Assembly: GCA_900473185.1 (NCBI GenBank)
Contig: UCKU01000031.1
Coordinates: 26,140 to 90,139, forward strand
Direction: 5' to 3'
DNA: 64,000 nucleotides
Origin: Hyphomicrobiales bacterium
GTDB lineage: Bacteria > Pseudomonadota > Alphaproteobacteria > Rhizobiales > Rhizobiaceae
This document shows, piece by piece, positions 1 through 8,239 of the stretch. Numbering within the stretch: position 1 is the first letter of the stretch; each line of letters opens with the position of its first letter. Made by a program: the position numbers and the translations under genes. The notes below the pieces were generated by a model, which did not search any database, was not told where the DNA came from, and was given only the letters and a program-made list of their open reading frames with translations.

Positions 1-2
1 CC

Positions 3-422
3 CGCAAGCCGGTCATCCATATCCGCCATCGCGAGGCCGACGAGGGCTCGGCGCTCCATGAAAATGCGCCGGGATATCGGCCGATGCCCTGCGCGAAAGC
101 GCGGGAGAACGAACCGGTTTTCATCAAGTCCACGTCGTCGGCCTTTGCCTCGACCGAGCTCGAGGGCTATCTGCAGGAGGTCGGCATCACGCATCTGGTG
201 GTGGTGGGGGCGGTCGCCGGCTTCTGCGTCAATACCACCGTGCGCGCCGGTTCCGATCTCGGCTTCAGGATGAGCGTCGTCAGCGATGCCGTGCTTGGCT
301 TCGATCTGCCGGATGCCAATCTCTCGGCCCGCACGATCTTCGACGTGACGATGGCGCATCTGAAATCCGATTTCGCCGAGATCGTCGACACGCGGCAGCT
401 GATGGCCATGCAGCCGGCCTGA
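3..422 (+). CDS. Cysteine hydrolase (isochorismatase-like), 5' truncated
   Basis: The reading frame is open from the left edge to the TGA at 420-422, giving 139 codons of the C-terminal part of an isochorismatase-like cysteine hydrolase. The core strand-turn containing the presumed nucleophile is visible as AGFCVNTTVRAG, preceded by the hydrophobic strand HLVVVGAV; this is the usual place of the catalytic Cys in the family. The N-terminal Asp of the catalytic triad lies outside the window. An internal ATG at 84 would remove conserved residues, so it is not the start. Members hydrolyse amide, imide or enol-ether bonds; the substrate cannot be told. Confidence 0.8.
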   Translation, partial: RKPVIHIRHREADEGSALHENAPGYRPMPCAKARENEPVFIKSTSSAFASTELEGYLQEVGITHLVVVGAVAGFCVNTTVRAGSDLGFRMSVVSDAVLGFDLPDANLSARTIFDVTMAHLKSDFAEIVDTRQLMAMQPA

Positions 423-478
423 CGGCGGCGGATACTGGCCCGGTCGATACTAGCCCGGTGGATACTGGCGCCGGCCAC

Positions 479-1282
479 CTAGCCCTGTTTCTCGCCCACC
501 AGCCCAAGGATCGGCCCGTAGCCGCCGTGCCAGGATGTGTCGTTGCGGCCGAGTGCCGGATTGTAGAGCCCGGTGCCGTTTCCGCCGTCGAGGAAGAGCG
601 CGTCGGGGCATTTGAGTTCGTCGCGGAAGAAGGTTGCGAAATCGTGGAAATTCACGTCGCCCTCGCTGATGACGAAGCGGAGCGTGCCGTCGGCTGAGAG
701 CCCGACGCCGTTGCGGCGCGTGCGGTCGCTCGAGCCTGGTATGAAGATCGGATTGATCTTGCCCGCGATGACGAGTATCGGGCCGGATTGCGTGGCGAGG
801 CGCGTTTTCGGCTGCTGCTTCAGGAAATCCGTGGTGGGAATGATGTGGGCGCCGGTCTCATCGAGATAGAAGATGCCGTTCGACTGCTTGAAGAAATTCG
901 GCACCGGGCCGGAAACCTTGGGCGGCGCCTCGGTATTGGCCGGTATCAGCTCCCTGCCATCCTCGACATAAAGCCCCATCGGCGTGAAGTCCTCGCGGTA
1001 CATGCCGGCATTCATGGCAAAGAGAAGCTGATGTCCTTCCCCGGTGACAGCATCGGCGACGTCCGAAAAGCGGCGATAGGGCTTGCCCCCGGCATCCTTC
1101 CAGAACAGGCGCAGATCCGCCTTTGCGGGATCGACGCCGCAGACGATATAGGCGGCGCCCTCGAAGTTTTGGCGCACGCATGGGTCTGCCGGCGCCGGCG
1201 TGCTGCCTGCATCGGGAGCCTCGGCCCTGGCGGCAAACGCGCCGGCAAGGAACAGGGCAAAGGCGAACATGGTGCGAAGCAT
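479..1282 (-). CDS. Secreted phosphodiester glycosidase-like protein (DUF2233/NAGPA fold)
   Basis: 267 residues. The start at 1282 is chosen because AGGAGA lies just upstream and the protein then opens with a signal peptide (MLRTMFAFALFLAGAFAARA). The body carries motifs of the NAGPA/DUF2233 family: FAMNAGMY, MGLYVEDGRE, NGIFYL, QSGPILV, NGVGLSADG and the C-terminal ALFLDGGNGTG. The family includes the eukaryotic enzyme that uncovers mannose-6-phosphate, and bacterial members are thought to act on exported glycan phosphodiesters. It is a single gene with no obvious operon partner. An in-frame extension to 1441 lacks a signal peptide and is rejected. The substrate is unknown. Confidence 0.82.
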   Translation of the reverse strand: MLRTMFAFALFLAGAFAARAEAPDAGSTPAPADPCVRQNFEGAAYIVCGVDPAKADLRLFWKDAGGKPYRRFSDVADAVTGEGHQLLFAMNAGMYREDFTPMGLYVEDGRELIPANTEAPPKVSGPVPNFFKQSNGIFYLDETGAHIIPTTDFLKQQPKTRLATQSGPILVIAGKINPIFIPGSSDRTRRNGVGLSADGTLRFVISEGDVNFHDFATFFRDELKCPDALFLDGGNGTGLYNPALGRNDTSWHGGYGPILGLVGEKQG

Positions 1283-1491
1283 GGCATCTCCTGACTCGTA
1301 ACCCGTGACTCGTAGCTGATGACGGGGAAAGAAGGCGAGAGCGAGGATCAAATTAACGTCTGCCTGCGAAGCTTGCCGCATGCCAGCCCTGATCGATCTG
1401 TTGCCGTGGCCGGAGACAGGGAGATGACGAAGAGAAGGCATGCCGTGTGGTACCCCCTCAACCCTGTGACATCCTCAAGATGCCCCTAGGA

Positions 1492-1671
1492 CGCGCTCAT
1501 GCGGCGGAACACACGGCCTATATCGCGCTCAAGCACAGGCTTGCCGCTGCCCATGGCGACGATCGGCAGGCCCATACTGAAGGCAAGGTCGATCATCTCT
1601 GGGCGGTGATACGCCGGGCGGACCGCTGGGCGGCCGAGACCGGCTGGGCGCCGGCGCAGCCGGATGCGTAG
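1492..1671 (+). pseudogene. Truncated 3' copy of the GrpB-family gene
   Basis: From about 1492 to the TAG at 1669-1671 the DNA matches the 3' end of the intact GrpB-family gene at 4922-5101. Over 1503-1671 versus 4933-5101 I count 16 mismatches in 169 bases and no indels (about 90% identity). The encoded tail (YIALKHRLAAAHGDDRQAH... to the stop) is colinear with the intact protein, but the catalytic N-terminal two thirds are absent. An ATG at 1447 opens this frame but its first 16 codons have no counterpart. It is best read as a remnant of a partial duplication. Confidence 0.75.
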
Positions 1672-1744
1672 TTGCCGCTTCCATCCGATCTGCCTTTTCG
1701 CCAAACCAAAGCCGATTGTTCGGAAAGTTACCCCCAGGCACCAT

Positions 1745-1772
1745 TTGACCAGCCGCGATCGCGGTATATGCT
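1745..1772 (+). promoter_or_regulatory. Possible promoter of the cupin gene
   Basis: TTGACC (1745-1750) is followed 16 bases later by TATGCT (1767-1772), a moderate sigma-70-type match about 40 bases ahead of the cupin ATG at 1811. The spacer contains the palindrome GCGATCGC. Confidence 0.35.
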
Positions 1773-1810
1773 GCCCACCAGCCAGTGACATAACCGCAAA
1801 GGGTGCGCTC

Positions 1811-2233
1811 ATGGAGACGATCAGGATCGGCGGTTTGGTGCTGGAATTCCTGCACAGCAAGGATGATACGGCCGGGAGCCTCGATCTTTTTCGCATGACG
1901 GTCGCGCCGCAGGCAAAAGTGCCCGTGCCGCACTACCATGAGAGCTGGGATGAGGTGGTCTATGGTCTCTCGGGCACGCTCACCTTCCGCATCGACGGCG
2001 CCGATCATTTGATCGGGCCGGGCGGATCGGCCTTCATTGCCCGCGGCGTGGTGCATTCCTTCCGCAATGACAGCCAAGAGCCGGCAACCGTCTTGAACGT
2101 GCTGACCCCCGGCGTGCTCGGCCCGGCCTATTTCCGTGAAGTTGCCGATGTCATGGCCGCCGGCGGGCCGCCCGATCTGGAGAAGGTGAAGGCGATCATG
2201 AGCCGTTACGGGCTGGTGCCGGCAGCAGGGTAG
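1811..2233 (+). CDS. Cupin domain protein
   Basis: 140 residues forming a single beta-barrel cupin. Motif 1 is seen as PVPHYHESWDEVVYGLSGTL, with two His and a Glu as likely metal ligands, and motif 2 as GPGGSAFIARGVVHSFRN with the last His. The ATG at 1811 follows AAAGGGTG at a good distance; the open frame back to 1664 lacks family similarity. Single-cupin proteins of this size are often metal-dependent isomerases or dioxygenases, or simply binding proteins; nothing in the context narrows the reaction. Confidence 0.8.
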   Translation: METIRIGGLVLEFLHSKDDTAGSLDLFRMTVAPQAKVPVPHYHESWDEVVYGLSGTLTFRIDGADHLIGPGGSAFIARGVVHSFRNDSQEPATVLNVLTPGVLGPAYFREVADVMAAGGPPDLEKVKAIMSRYGLVPAAG

Positions 2234-2279
2234 GCGGCGGCTGTAAACTCCTCCAGCGAGGATGGCCACCGCAGTCCCG

Positions 2280-3446
2280 TCATGCCGCGAGCGTTCCTGC
2301 GAAATCCGCATAGGCTGCCTTGCGGATATCGGTCTTGAACTGGCCCCACATGCCCTCTAAGGCCGTGTTGGTCAGCGTCAGCACGGTCAGCCCGTTGGCG
2401 GGGTCGATGAACCAGTTGTGGCCATAGGCGCCGCCCCATTGCAGCGTGCCCGGCGCCTGCGGCGAGGCATCGGCGGCCGGATCTGCCAGCACTGCCCAGC
2501 CGAGGCCGAAACCCCAGCCGGGGCCGTCGGACTGGGCCGACGCGCCGACGCGGTCGCGCCGCATGTCGGCAAGTGTCTCCGGTTTCAGGATGCCGCCGCC
2601 ATCGGTGCGCATCGCCTCGAAGAAGCGCAGCATGTCGTCTGCCGTGCCGACCATGCCCGCACCACCCGAGGGATAGGCGGAAGGCGCAAGCGCGCGCGAC
2701 GGCGAGAAGATGGCGTTGCCGGTGGAGCTGCCATCGCGCATGGCCTCCGGCTCCGGCGTGCCATCCAGATAGGGTTTGACTAGGCGCTCCGGCGCGCGGG
2801 CCAGAAAGCCGGTGTCGGCCATGCCGAGCGGGCCGGTGACATGCTTTGCGACGATCTCCTGCAGCGGCGCACCCGCCACGCGCTCCAGAACCGCGCCGAT
2901 CACATCGATGCCGAGCGAATAGCGCCAGGCGCTGCCGGGCGCAAAGGCGAGCGTGGCTTCACCCAGCCGACGGATATTCTCGGTCAGGTCGAAATCCACG
3001 AGGTCGAGCCCATCGGAAATGCCGAGCCGGCGATAGGCGCCCTCCGGCCCCTCGATGAAGCCGTAGCCGAGGCCGGATGTGTGGGTCAGCAGATGTTCCA
3101 GCGTGATGACCGGCCGGCTGCCATCGCCAAGCGCCGGGCGGAAATCCGGCAGGGTGGCGGTGACGGGATCGGAGAGCCTGATTACGCCCGTCTCGACGAA
3201 ATGCATGGCAGCAGCGGTGACGACCGGCTTGGTCAGCGAAGCGAGCCGGAAGACCAGCGAGGCTTCCATCGGCAGGCCGGCTTCGCGATCGGCAAGGCCG
3301 GCGGCGCGGCGATAGACCATCTCGCCGTCCTTCAGCACGGTCACGACGGTGCCGACGATGCGCCGCTCTGCGATGGCGCTGTCGATCGCCCGATCAAGCG
3401 CCGGCGATGTTTTTTCCGGCTCCGATCTTTGCTCTGGAACAGACAT
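2280..3446 (-). CDS. Serine hydrolase of the beta-lactamase (class C/EstB) family
   Basis: 388 residues. The start at 3446 has AGGAGG six bases upstream. The active-site SxxK tetrad is SLTK near residues 70-73 (RLASLTKPVV). The second motif is YSL near residue 176 (WRYSLGID), as in EstB-type esterases rather than the YxN of true AmpC enzymes. The third-motif region is WGGAYGHNW in place of KTG. No signal peptide is evident, so a cytoplasmic esterase or peptidase is more likely than a beta-lactamase. It is transcribed divergently from a TetR regulator 62 bases away, with shared inverted repeats between them. Confidence 0.85.
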   Translation of the reverse strand: MSVPEQRSEPEKTSPALDRAIDSAIAERRIVGTVVTVLKDGEMVYRRAAGLADREAGLPMEASLVFRLASLTKPVVTAAAMHFVETGVIRLSDPVTATLPDFRPALGDGSRPVITLEHLLTHTSGLGYGFIEGPEGAYRRLGISDGLDLVDFDLTENIRRLGEATLAFAPGSAWRYSLGIDVIGAVLERVAGAPLQEIVAKHVTGPLGMADTGFLARAPERLVKPYLDGTPEPEAMRDGSSTGNAIFSPSRALAPSAYPSGGAGMVGTADDMLRFFEAMRTDGGGILKPETLADMRRDRVGASAQSDGPGWGFGLGWAVLADPAADASPQAPGTLQWGGAYGHNWFIDPANGLTVLTLTNTALEGMWGQFKTDIRKAAYADFAGTLAA

Positions 3447-3459
3447 CACGATCCTCCTA

Positions 3460-3524
3460 TTATCACAATGACCACTCCAGAATAACGGAGTGCCAAGGGA
3501 TTTCAAGAGTGACCACTGTGATAA
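3460..3524. promoter_or_regulatory. Candidate TetR operator region between divergent genes
   Basis: Three overlapping symmetries fill this gap. TTATCACA (3460-3467) is the exact reverse complement of TGTGATAA (3517-3524). CACTCC (3473-3478) pairs with GGAGTG (3487-3492) around AGAATAAC. The octamer TGACCACT is repeated directly at 3469-3476 and 3510-3517. The right half overlaps the TetR start, so the regulator probably controls both itself and the hydrolase. Confidence 0.55.
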
Positions 3525-4126
3525 ATGAAGAAAAGCGCCGCCGCGGCCGTCCACCGGCTTTCGACCGCGCCGAGGTGCTGGGCAGGGCGGCAATCCTCTT
3601 CTGGCAGCGCGGTTATGAGGGCACCTCGATTTCGGACCTGACGGAGGCAATGGGCATCACGCCGCAAAGCCTCTATGCCGCTTTCGGCTCAAAGGCAGAG
3701 CTCTACCGCGATGCGGTGAGCTGGTATCTGCACAATGTCGGCGAAAGCGGCTGGCAGGAGGCGGAAGACGTGGTCGATGCCTTCCGCACGCTGCTTGAGG
3801 ACACGGCTGTCAATTTCACCCGGCCTGGCTATCCGCCCGGCTGCATGATCTCGACTGCGGTGTTGACGGCCGCCGTCGAGAATATCGATGTCGCCGCCCA
3901 TATGAGCCAGCTGCGCGAGGCCAATGTCGGCCGCTTCGTGGAGCGTTTGAGGCGCGCCATCAGTGAAGGGCAATTGCGCCCGGATGCCGATGTGACCGCG
4001 CTCGCCCGCTTCCTCGGCGCGATCATCCAGGGCATGGCGGTGCAGGCGCGGGATGGCGCGGATACGGCGACCCTGCGGGATATTGCCGGCATGGCGATTG
4101 CGCAGCTGGAGCGCTGGCGGGTGTGA
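3509..4126 (+). CDS. TetR/AcrR-family transcriptional regulator
   Basis: 205 residues from a GTG at 3509, which has AAGGGA eight bases upstream. The N-terminal helix-turn-helix is typical: basic lead RRGRPPAFDRAEVLGRA, then GYEGTSISDLTEAMGITPQSLYAAFGSK (about residues 30-58). The C-terminal ligand domain has the PPGCMIS stretch seen in the YcdC/ComR-like subgroup. A second GTG at 3518 is possible. It is divergent from the beta-lactamase-fold hydrolase and probably represses it and itself through the repeats in the 62-base gap. The inducer is unknown. Confidence 0.88.
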   Translation: MTTVINEEKRRRGRPPAFDRAEVLGRAAILFWQRGYEGTSISDLTEAMGITPQSLYAAFGSKAELYRDAVSWYLHNVGESGWQEAEDVVDAFRTLLEDTAVNFTRPGYPPGCMISTAVLTAAVENIDVAAHMSQLREANVGRFVERLRRAISEGQLRPDADVTALARFLGAIIQGMAVQARDGADTATLRDIAGMAIAQLERWRV

Positions 4127-4239
4127 TGGTGGAGGAGGGGGCATGACGCCTGCGGTACCGCCTTTCCGCTGGCGGCGACCGCAGCTTACCCTAGGGAAAG
4201 CATAGGAAGAATTCCACCCAGGCGAGCCTCACGCTACGG

Positions 4240-4413
4240 AATACACCATTGAAACTTCTTGGTTTTCTCAAAAAACATCATAAACGCGCCAAGATCTCAC
4301 CCGATTGGGGGTGGCGGTTGTCCGGCTAACGGCTAGGGTGAGGTCGGCCTTGTGGAGCTGGGCCGACTTGACGCAACTTTGGAGGCCGTCTCTCCCGACG
4401 AGCCTCTTTTTTT
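4240..4413 (+). ncRNA. Candidate small RNA ending in a strong terminator
   Basis: No convincing ORF covers this stretch, but it holds two strong hairpins in series. GTCGGCC (4343-4349) pairs perfectly with GGCCGAC (4361-4367), and a terminator follows at 4382-4413. A transcript therefore appears to end about 150 bases before the GrpB-family ATG. TTGAAA at 4249-4254 could be a -35, but no good -10 is seen, so the 5' end is a guess. It could be a free-standing small RNA or an attenuated leader. No known RNA family was recognised. Confidence 0.45.
4382..4413 (+). terminator. Rho-independent terminator of the candidate small RNA
   Basis: GAGGCCGTC (4382-4390) pairs with GACG-A-GCCTC (4397-4406), a nine-base-pair stem with one bulged A and the loop TCTCCC, followed by seven T residues (4407-4413). 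Confidence 0.8.
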
Positions 4414-4561
4414 ATGCGCCATTGCTCCGGCCGTCGTGTCACTGCCGGTGGTTCACCTGTCATTGCACAAAAGCCGAAACGGCCTATCCTGCGCCAACCG
4501 GTTCGTGGGCGCTCAAAAGCCACAGGCGCCATCCCCTTCCGCAACAGGCGAGACATCTGCC

Positions 4562-5101
4562 ATGACGATCGAGATTGCCGATTGGTCGCCGTTCTGGGCG
4601 GAGAAATTCCGGTTGAAAGCCTCGGATATTCGCCGGGTGCTTGGAAACACCGCGCTGCGGATCGATCATATCGGCTCCACTGCGATAGCAGGCATGGCTG
4701 CCAAGCCCATCATCGATATGCAGATTTCGGTCGCCGGTTTCGAGCCCTTCGAGCGGCTCGTAAAGCCGCTCAACGCAATCGGCTATGTGTGGCGGCAGGA
4801 CAATCCGGATCTCGCCAAACGCTATTTCCGCGAAAGTCCCGATCAGGAGCGCACGCATATCCATATCAGGCGCTCCGGCAACTGGCATGAGCAATGGGCG
4901 TTGCTGTTTCGCGACTACATGCGTGCTCACGAGGCGGAACATCCGGCCTATATCGCGCTCAAGCGCAGGCTTGCCGCTGCCCATGGCGGCGATCGGAGGG
5001 CCTACACGGAAGGCAAGTCGGATCATCTCTGGGCGGTGATACGCCGGGCGGACCGCTGGGCGGCCGAGACCGGTTGGGCGCCGGCGTTGCCGGATGCTTA
5101 G
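4562..5101 (+). CDS. GrpB-family protein (UPF0157, nucleotidyltransferase fold)
   Basis: 179 residues. The family signature is clear: ALRIDHIGSTAIAGMAAKPIIDMQ (about residues 34-57), with the GS and DxQ pattern of nucleotidyltransferase-like GrpB proteins, and HIHIRRSGNWHEQWALLFRDY in the middle. Some members are fused to dephospho-CoA kinase, but free-standing ones have no settled function. The ATG at 4562 is chosen because the family begins just before this point; its ribosome-binding site is weak. A 90% identical copy of its last 180 bases lies at 1492-1671. Confidence 0.85.
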   Translation: MTIEIADWSPFWAEKFRLKASDIRRVLGNTALRIDHIGSTAIAGMAAKPIIDMQISVAGFEPFERLVKPLNAIGYVWRQDNPDLAKRYFRESPDQERTHIHIRRSGNWHEQWALLFRDYMRAHEAEHPAYIALKRRLAAAHGGDRRAYTEGKSDHLWAVIRRADRWAAETGWAPALPDA

Positions 5102-5124
5102 CTGCCGGCTGCGGATGTGCAAAA

Positions 5125-5499
5125 CTACCGGGCGTGAACCCCCAGCAGTTCGAACTCGTCGATCAGGCCGACTACCTTCTCGCCATCGAAAGTCTCGGCG
5201 CCGATGATGCTTTTCCCATCATATTTCTCGGCCTGCAGGATGATGACGTATTTGTCTTCCTGCCGGAAATAGCCGTATTGCGGGATTTCGATATCGATCG
5301 GCTTTCCATAGCTCTGGTCATCCTGCCCGGTGGCAAAGATCGCCGTTCCGTTGTCGACATCTTCGGGTGCAGCACCCCGGCCGGTCAGGAAGCCCGAGTT
5401 CGGCAAAGCCGGCCACTTGGCGGCGCCGCTGAAAAGCAGGGCCGCACTCAGCGCAATCGCGAGCGCGCGAACGGTATTGAACTCAGTTGCCTTTGCCAT
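5125..5499 (-). CDS. Small exported protein of unknown function
   Basis: 124 residues. The start at 5499 follows AGGAG. The N-terminal region (ALAIALSAALLFSGAA) is a hydrophobic export signal or anchor. The remainder is acidic, with strands such as YGYFRQEDKYVIILQAEKYDGK, and has no catalytic motif I can name. It ends 24 bases from the end of the convergent GrpB-family gene. Start, length and codon use look normal, so it is probably real, but I do not recognise its family. Confidence 0.65.
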   Translation of the reverse strand: MAKATEFNTVRALAIALSAALLFSGAAKWPALPNSGFLTGRGAAPEDVDNGTAIFATGQDDQSYGKPIDIEIPQYGYFRQEDKYVIILQAEKYDGKSIIGAETFDGEKVVGLIDEFELLGVHAR

Positions 5500-5705
5500 G
5501 GTCCACTCCTGCCATGCGAGGAAGGGGCGAAGGGTGCGTCATCCTGTGAATTCTCCATGCAGCCGGAGTTCCCAGAAATCGCCAACCGGAGGCAAGGGCA
5601 AGACAGGATAGCGCCATTGCACAATTTTATTCGCAATGGCGCATATAGGCGAGGGGTCCTGATGCCGCAGGCCGGTAGCCGGATACCGGTGGAGGTGGCG
5701 AGGGC

Positions 5706-6164
5706 CTATTCCTGCCGCGGGGTCGGGGCTTTCATGTAGTCGCAGATGCTCGTGAAATAGACGGTCTGCCCGCCCTGTTCGGCTTTCGACAGACCAAATT
5801 CCCAGACGGCGAATTTATCGTCATCGTAATAGACGGCGGCACCCAGGAAAGCGTCGAGCCGGCCGCAATCGCCCATGCCGGTGCCCGTATAGATGGACAG
5901 GGTCTTGTCTTTGAACTTGCCCTTCAACACCTTGTCGATCTCGAAATCGCCGCGTGTGATCCGTAGCGGCGGCGTATCGCCCGGAGGAGCCGGCAGCGGG
6001 ACGCCGTAGGTCACAAGCTTCATGCGCCCTCGGACCACGAGGTCGGCACCGGAATATTGCTGCTTTTCGGACATTTTCCCGCAACTGCAGGCGGCAGCCT
6101 CCGAGGCCATCAGCCCCAGAAAAAGCGACGCAAAGATTGCGGCCACGACACGACATGACTTCAT
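5706..6164 (-). CDS. Exported protein with TIMP/netrin-like CSC start
   Basis: 152 residues from the ATG at 6164, preceded by GGGGAT. A signal peptide (VVAAIFASLFLGLMASEAAA) runs straight into CSCGKMSEKQQYSGADLVVRG. That is the Cys-x-Cys opening plus ADLVVRGR strand typical of bacterial netrin/TIMP-like (NTR) domains, in which the mature N-terminus begins at or near the first Cys. Later Cys residues (GDCGR, SICDY) may make the disulfides. The cleavage site also resembles a weak lipobox, so a lipoprotein is possible. The function is unknown. Confidence 0.7.
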   Translation of the reverse strand: MKSCRVVAAIFASLFLGLMASEAAACSCGKMSEKQQYSGADLVVRGRMKLVTYGVPLPAPPGDTPPLRITRGDFEIDKVLKGKFKDKTLSIYTGTGMGDCGRLDAFLGAAVYYDDDKFAVWEFGLSKAEQGGQTVYFTSICDYMKAPTPRQE

Positions 6165-6431
6165 CGAAATCCCCATTTGAAAGAGCGCATCATCCACCCC
6201 GGCCGCTTCTAGGCATGATTGCAGAAAATGGCGGACCGATGGCAGAACAGTCTGCCCGTCTGATCTTTCTGAAGGGTCTGGGCTACGGGCCGTTGCATTG
6301 CTGTAACAGCTGTTTATCTTCGTTTGTTGTGGTCGAATCTGCAGTGTTACCGTAAGGCATGATTTCGCAATTCAAAATTGACTTTCCATAGGGTTCAGAT
6401 AGGCCAGCGGCTGCATGCAGGAGGGAATATT

Positions 6432-6845
6432 GTGAAAAAATTCATTGCAACTCTGGCTCTCATTTCCCTGGCGGCAAGCGCGTCCGGCCCGACGGAAGCC
6501 GCAGACAGCTATCAGCGGCAATCCGTATCCAGAACGGTGATGACGGGCGTGCGGTCGAAGCTCGGTCAGCACTGGCACATCAAGAACAATTGCAGGCTGT
6601 CAGATGTGCCGGTCACCCGTATCGTGGAGGCTCCGAAGCACGGACGTGTCGAGATTGCGCGTGAGCGTATATTTCCCGATGCGAGCGGACAGTATGCCCA
6701 CTGCCGGAATGTCGAGGTACCGGGTCTCGTTCTCTATTATACCGCCAAGGGCGGATATACGGGCAAAGACAAGTTCGTCCTGCGCGCTCCTCACGGCGAC
6801 GGGTTGATCAGGGACACCACGTTCAATGTATTGGTGCTGAACTAG
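6432..6845 (+). CDS. Secreted small protein of unknown function
   Basis: 137 residues from a GTG at 6432, chosen because AGGAGGG sits seven bases upstream. The protein opens with the signal peptide MKKFIATLALISLAASASG. The mature part contains two Cys, in KNNCRLS and YAHCRNVEV, that probably pair, and ends in a beta-rich segment (VLYYTAKGGYTGKDKFVL) reminiscent of small immunoglobulin-like or cadherin-like secreted proteins. It converges on an acetyltransferase gene 13 bases away. No enzyme motif is visible. Confidence 0.7.
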   Translation: MKKFIATLALISLAASASGPTEAADSYQRQSVSRTVMTGVRSKLGQHWHIKNNCRLSDVPVTRIVEAPKHGRVEIARERIFPDASGQYAHCRNVEVPGLVLYYTAKGGYTGKDKFVLRAPHGDGLIRDTTFNVLVLN

Positions 6846-6858
6846 GCTTTTACGCCGG

Positions 6859-7371
6859 TCAGCCGGCGTCCTGATCTGCTTCGCGCGTCATCTCGACCAT
6901 TGTCGGGCGAAAGCCCATGGCGGCGAACAGGCTGCGGGCGGTCTCGTTGCGGTAGGCGGTCGAGAGTACGAAGCGTTCGGCGCCGAGGGATTTCAAGCCG
7001 GCCATCGCCGCTTCCAGGAGCATCCGGCCGACACCTTCGCGCCGCCGGGCCGGATCGACGAAGAGATCGTGGATGACGCCCGCCGGCCCGCGCAGCGACA
7101 TGTAGTCGAAGCCTTCCGATGCCGCATAGGCATAGCCGAGCAGCGCGCCGTCCTCTTCGGCGACGATCATGATGACGTCGGGTTGTGCGAGCTGGCTTTT
7201 GAGGAACTGCCCGTATCGCATCGGGGTGCTTTTGGCCGCTTCGATGAAGCGCTTGGCGTCCAGTTCGTGGTGCAGGGCGACGAGCAGGGCGCCGAAGCCG
7301 CCGAGAATGTCCATGTCGCCTAATGTGGCGGGGCGGATCTTTACAGCATGTTCAACCGGCTTCGTCGCCAT
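6859..7371 (-). CDS. GNAT-family N-acetyltransferase
   Basis: 170 residues. The acetyl-CoA binding segment IHDLFVDPARRREGVGRMLLEAA (from about residue 100) gives the R-x-x-G-x-G motif A. ALLGYAYAA precedes it as strand 4, and ETARSLFAAMGFRP is the motif B helix that ends the fold. It should transfer an acetyl group to an amine; the substrate cannot be predicted. It is monocistronic, with a second GNAT gene of a different subfamily just downstream on the same strand of the map. Confidence 0.85.
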   Translation of the reverse strand: MATKPVEHAVKIRPATLGDMDILGGFGALLVALHHELDAKRFIEAAKSTPMRYGQFLKSQLAQPDVIMIVAEEDGALLGYAYAASEGFDYMSLRGPAGVIHDLFVDPARRREGVGRMLLEAAMAGLKSLGAERFVLSTAYRNETARSLFAAMGFRPTMVEMTREADQDAG

Positions 7372-7493
7372 ATGTGATTCCAGTGGGCTTTGGGTCTAGG
7401 CGCGCAGGATGCGCCGAGATCCTTCCTACATCGCGGTCGGTTCCAAGGCTATATCTTCCACGCGTGATGACGCCTCCGGCTGCCAGACGCCTG

Positions 7494-7979
7494 TTATCCC
7501 GCGATGGGTGGGCGGGGCACATATTCCGGAAATTCGGCCGCGCCCCGGCTCAGCGCCTTTACCATCAGCAGCCCGTCATCGAAATAGCCGTTTCGCCGGT
7601 AGAACTGATGGGTGCGCTCGCGGCCGAGGATCATGGCGAGGCGGATGACGGCGCATTCCGTGCGCTCGGCTTCCGCCTCCATCCAGGCCATCATCGCCGC
7701 ACCGATGCCGCGGCTGCGCAGTTCCTCGTCGACGGAGAAATTGTCCACTTCCATATATTTGCCGCACCAGAGCTGCGTGCCGATCCAGAAGCCTGAAATG
7801 CCCACCATGCGCTCGCCCATATAGGCAGCGATGCAGCGGTAATTGCCCTGCGCGATCATCGCCGACATGCGATCGCGGAAGACTGCCTCGCTCAAGTGGC
7901 CGACCTTGCTGTTGAGCGGAAAGATCGTCGTGATTTCATCCATGCCGAAAAGCTCGCGGATGATGATGTCCCCTGACAT
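7494..7979 (-). CDS. GNAT-family N-acetyltransferase
   Basis: 161 residues from the ATG at 7979, behind AAGGGGG. The core is YMEVDNFSVDEELRSRGIGAAMM, where the motif A turn is SRGIGA, and RERTHQFYRRNGYFDDG is the motif B helix that ends in the YxxNG(Y/F) signature. The in-frame extension to 8114 runs through a repeat element and is rejected. The protein is only distantly similar to the neighbouring GNAT at 6859-7371, so this is not a recent duplication. Confidence 0.85.
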   Translation of the reverse strand: MSGDIIIRELFGMDEITTIFPLNSKVGHLSEAVFRDRMSAMIAQGNYRCIAAYMGERMVGISGFWIGTQLWCGKYMEVDNFSVDEELRSRGIGAAMMAWMEAEAERTECAVIRLAMILGRERTHQFYRRNGYFDDGLLMVKALSRGAAEFPEYVPRPPIAG

Positions 7980-8056
7980 GACACGCCCCCTTGTCACTGT
8001 CGTCAGACTGCATCCGATCGGTGTCGTCGTCCAGAGCGGAGCCGGTGTTCCCAGCG

Positions 8057-8113
8057 AATCTCCACCACCTGTGGGGGAGATGGCCGGCAGGACAGAGGGA
8101 TGGCCACATGGCA
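8057..8113. repeat. Single RIME-like palindrome arm
   Basis: The segment contains CTGTGGGGGAGATGGCCGG followed by CAGGACAGAGGGATGGCCAC. This matches, with a few changes, the right arm of the paired element at 9832-9880. Such sequences are abundant between rhizobial genes. Confidence 0.7.
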
Positions 8114-8239
8114 TAGGGTCAGCTTTTTCGACGTTCCGCAGCCCTCCAACAGCAAGAACGCGAACAAATATTTCGGCGTTAAATCAGCCGCTTACAGCCG
8201 GAACTTGCCAGCGATTTTAAGTTTTTCTGCTGATTTCTG

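Noticed and set aside
2280..3446. Antibiotic-resistance beta-lactamase
   Set aside because: There is no signal peptide, YSL replaces the YxN motif and there is no KTG; an esterase or peptidase role fits better.
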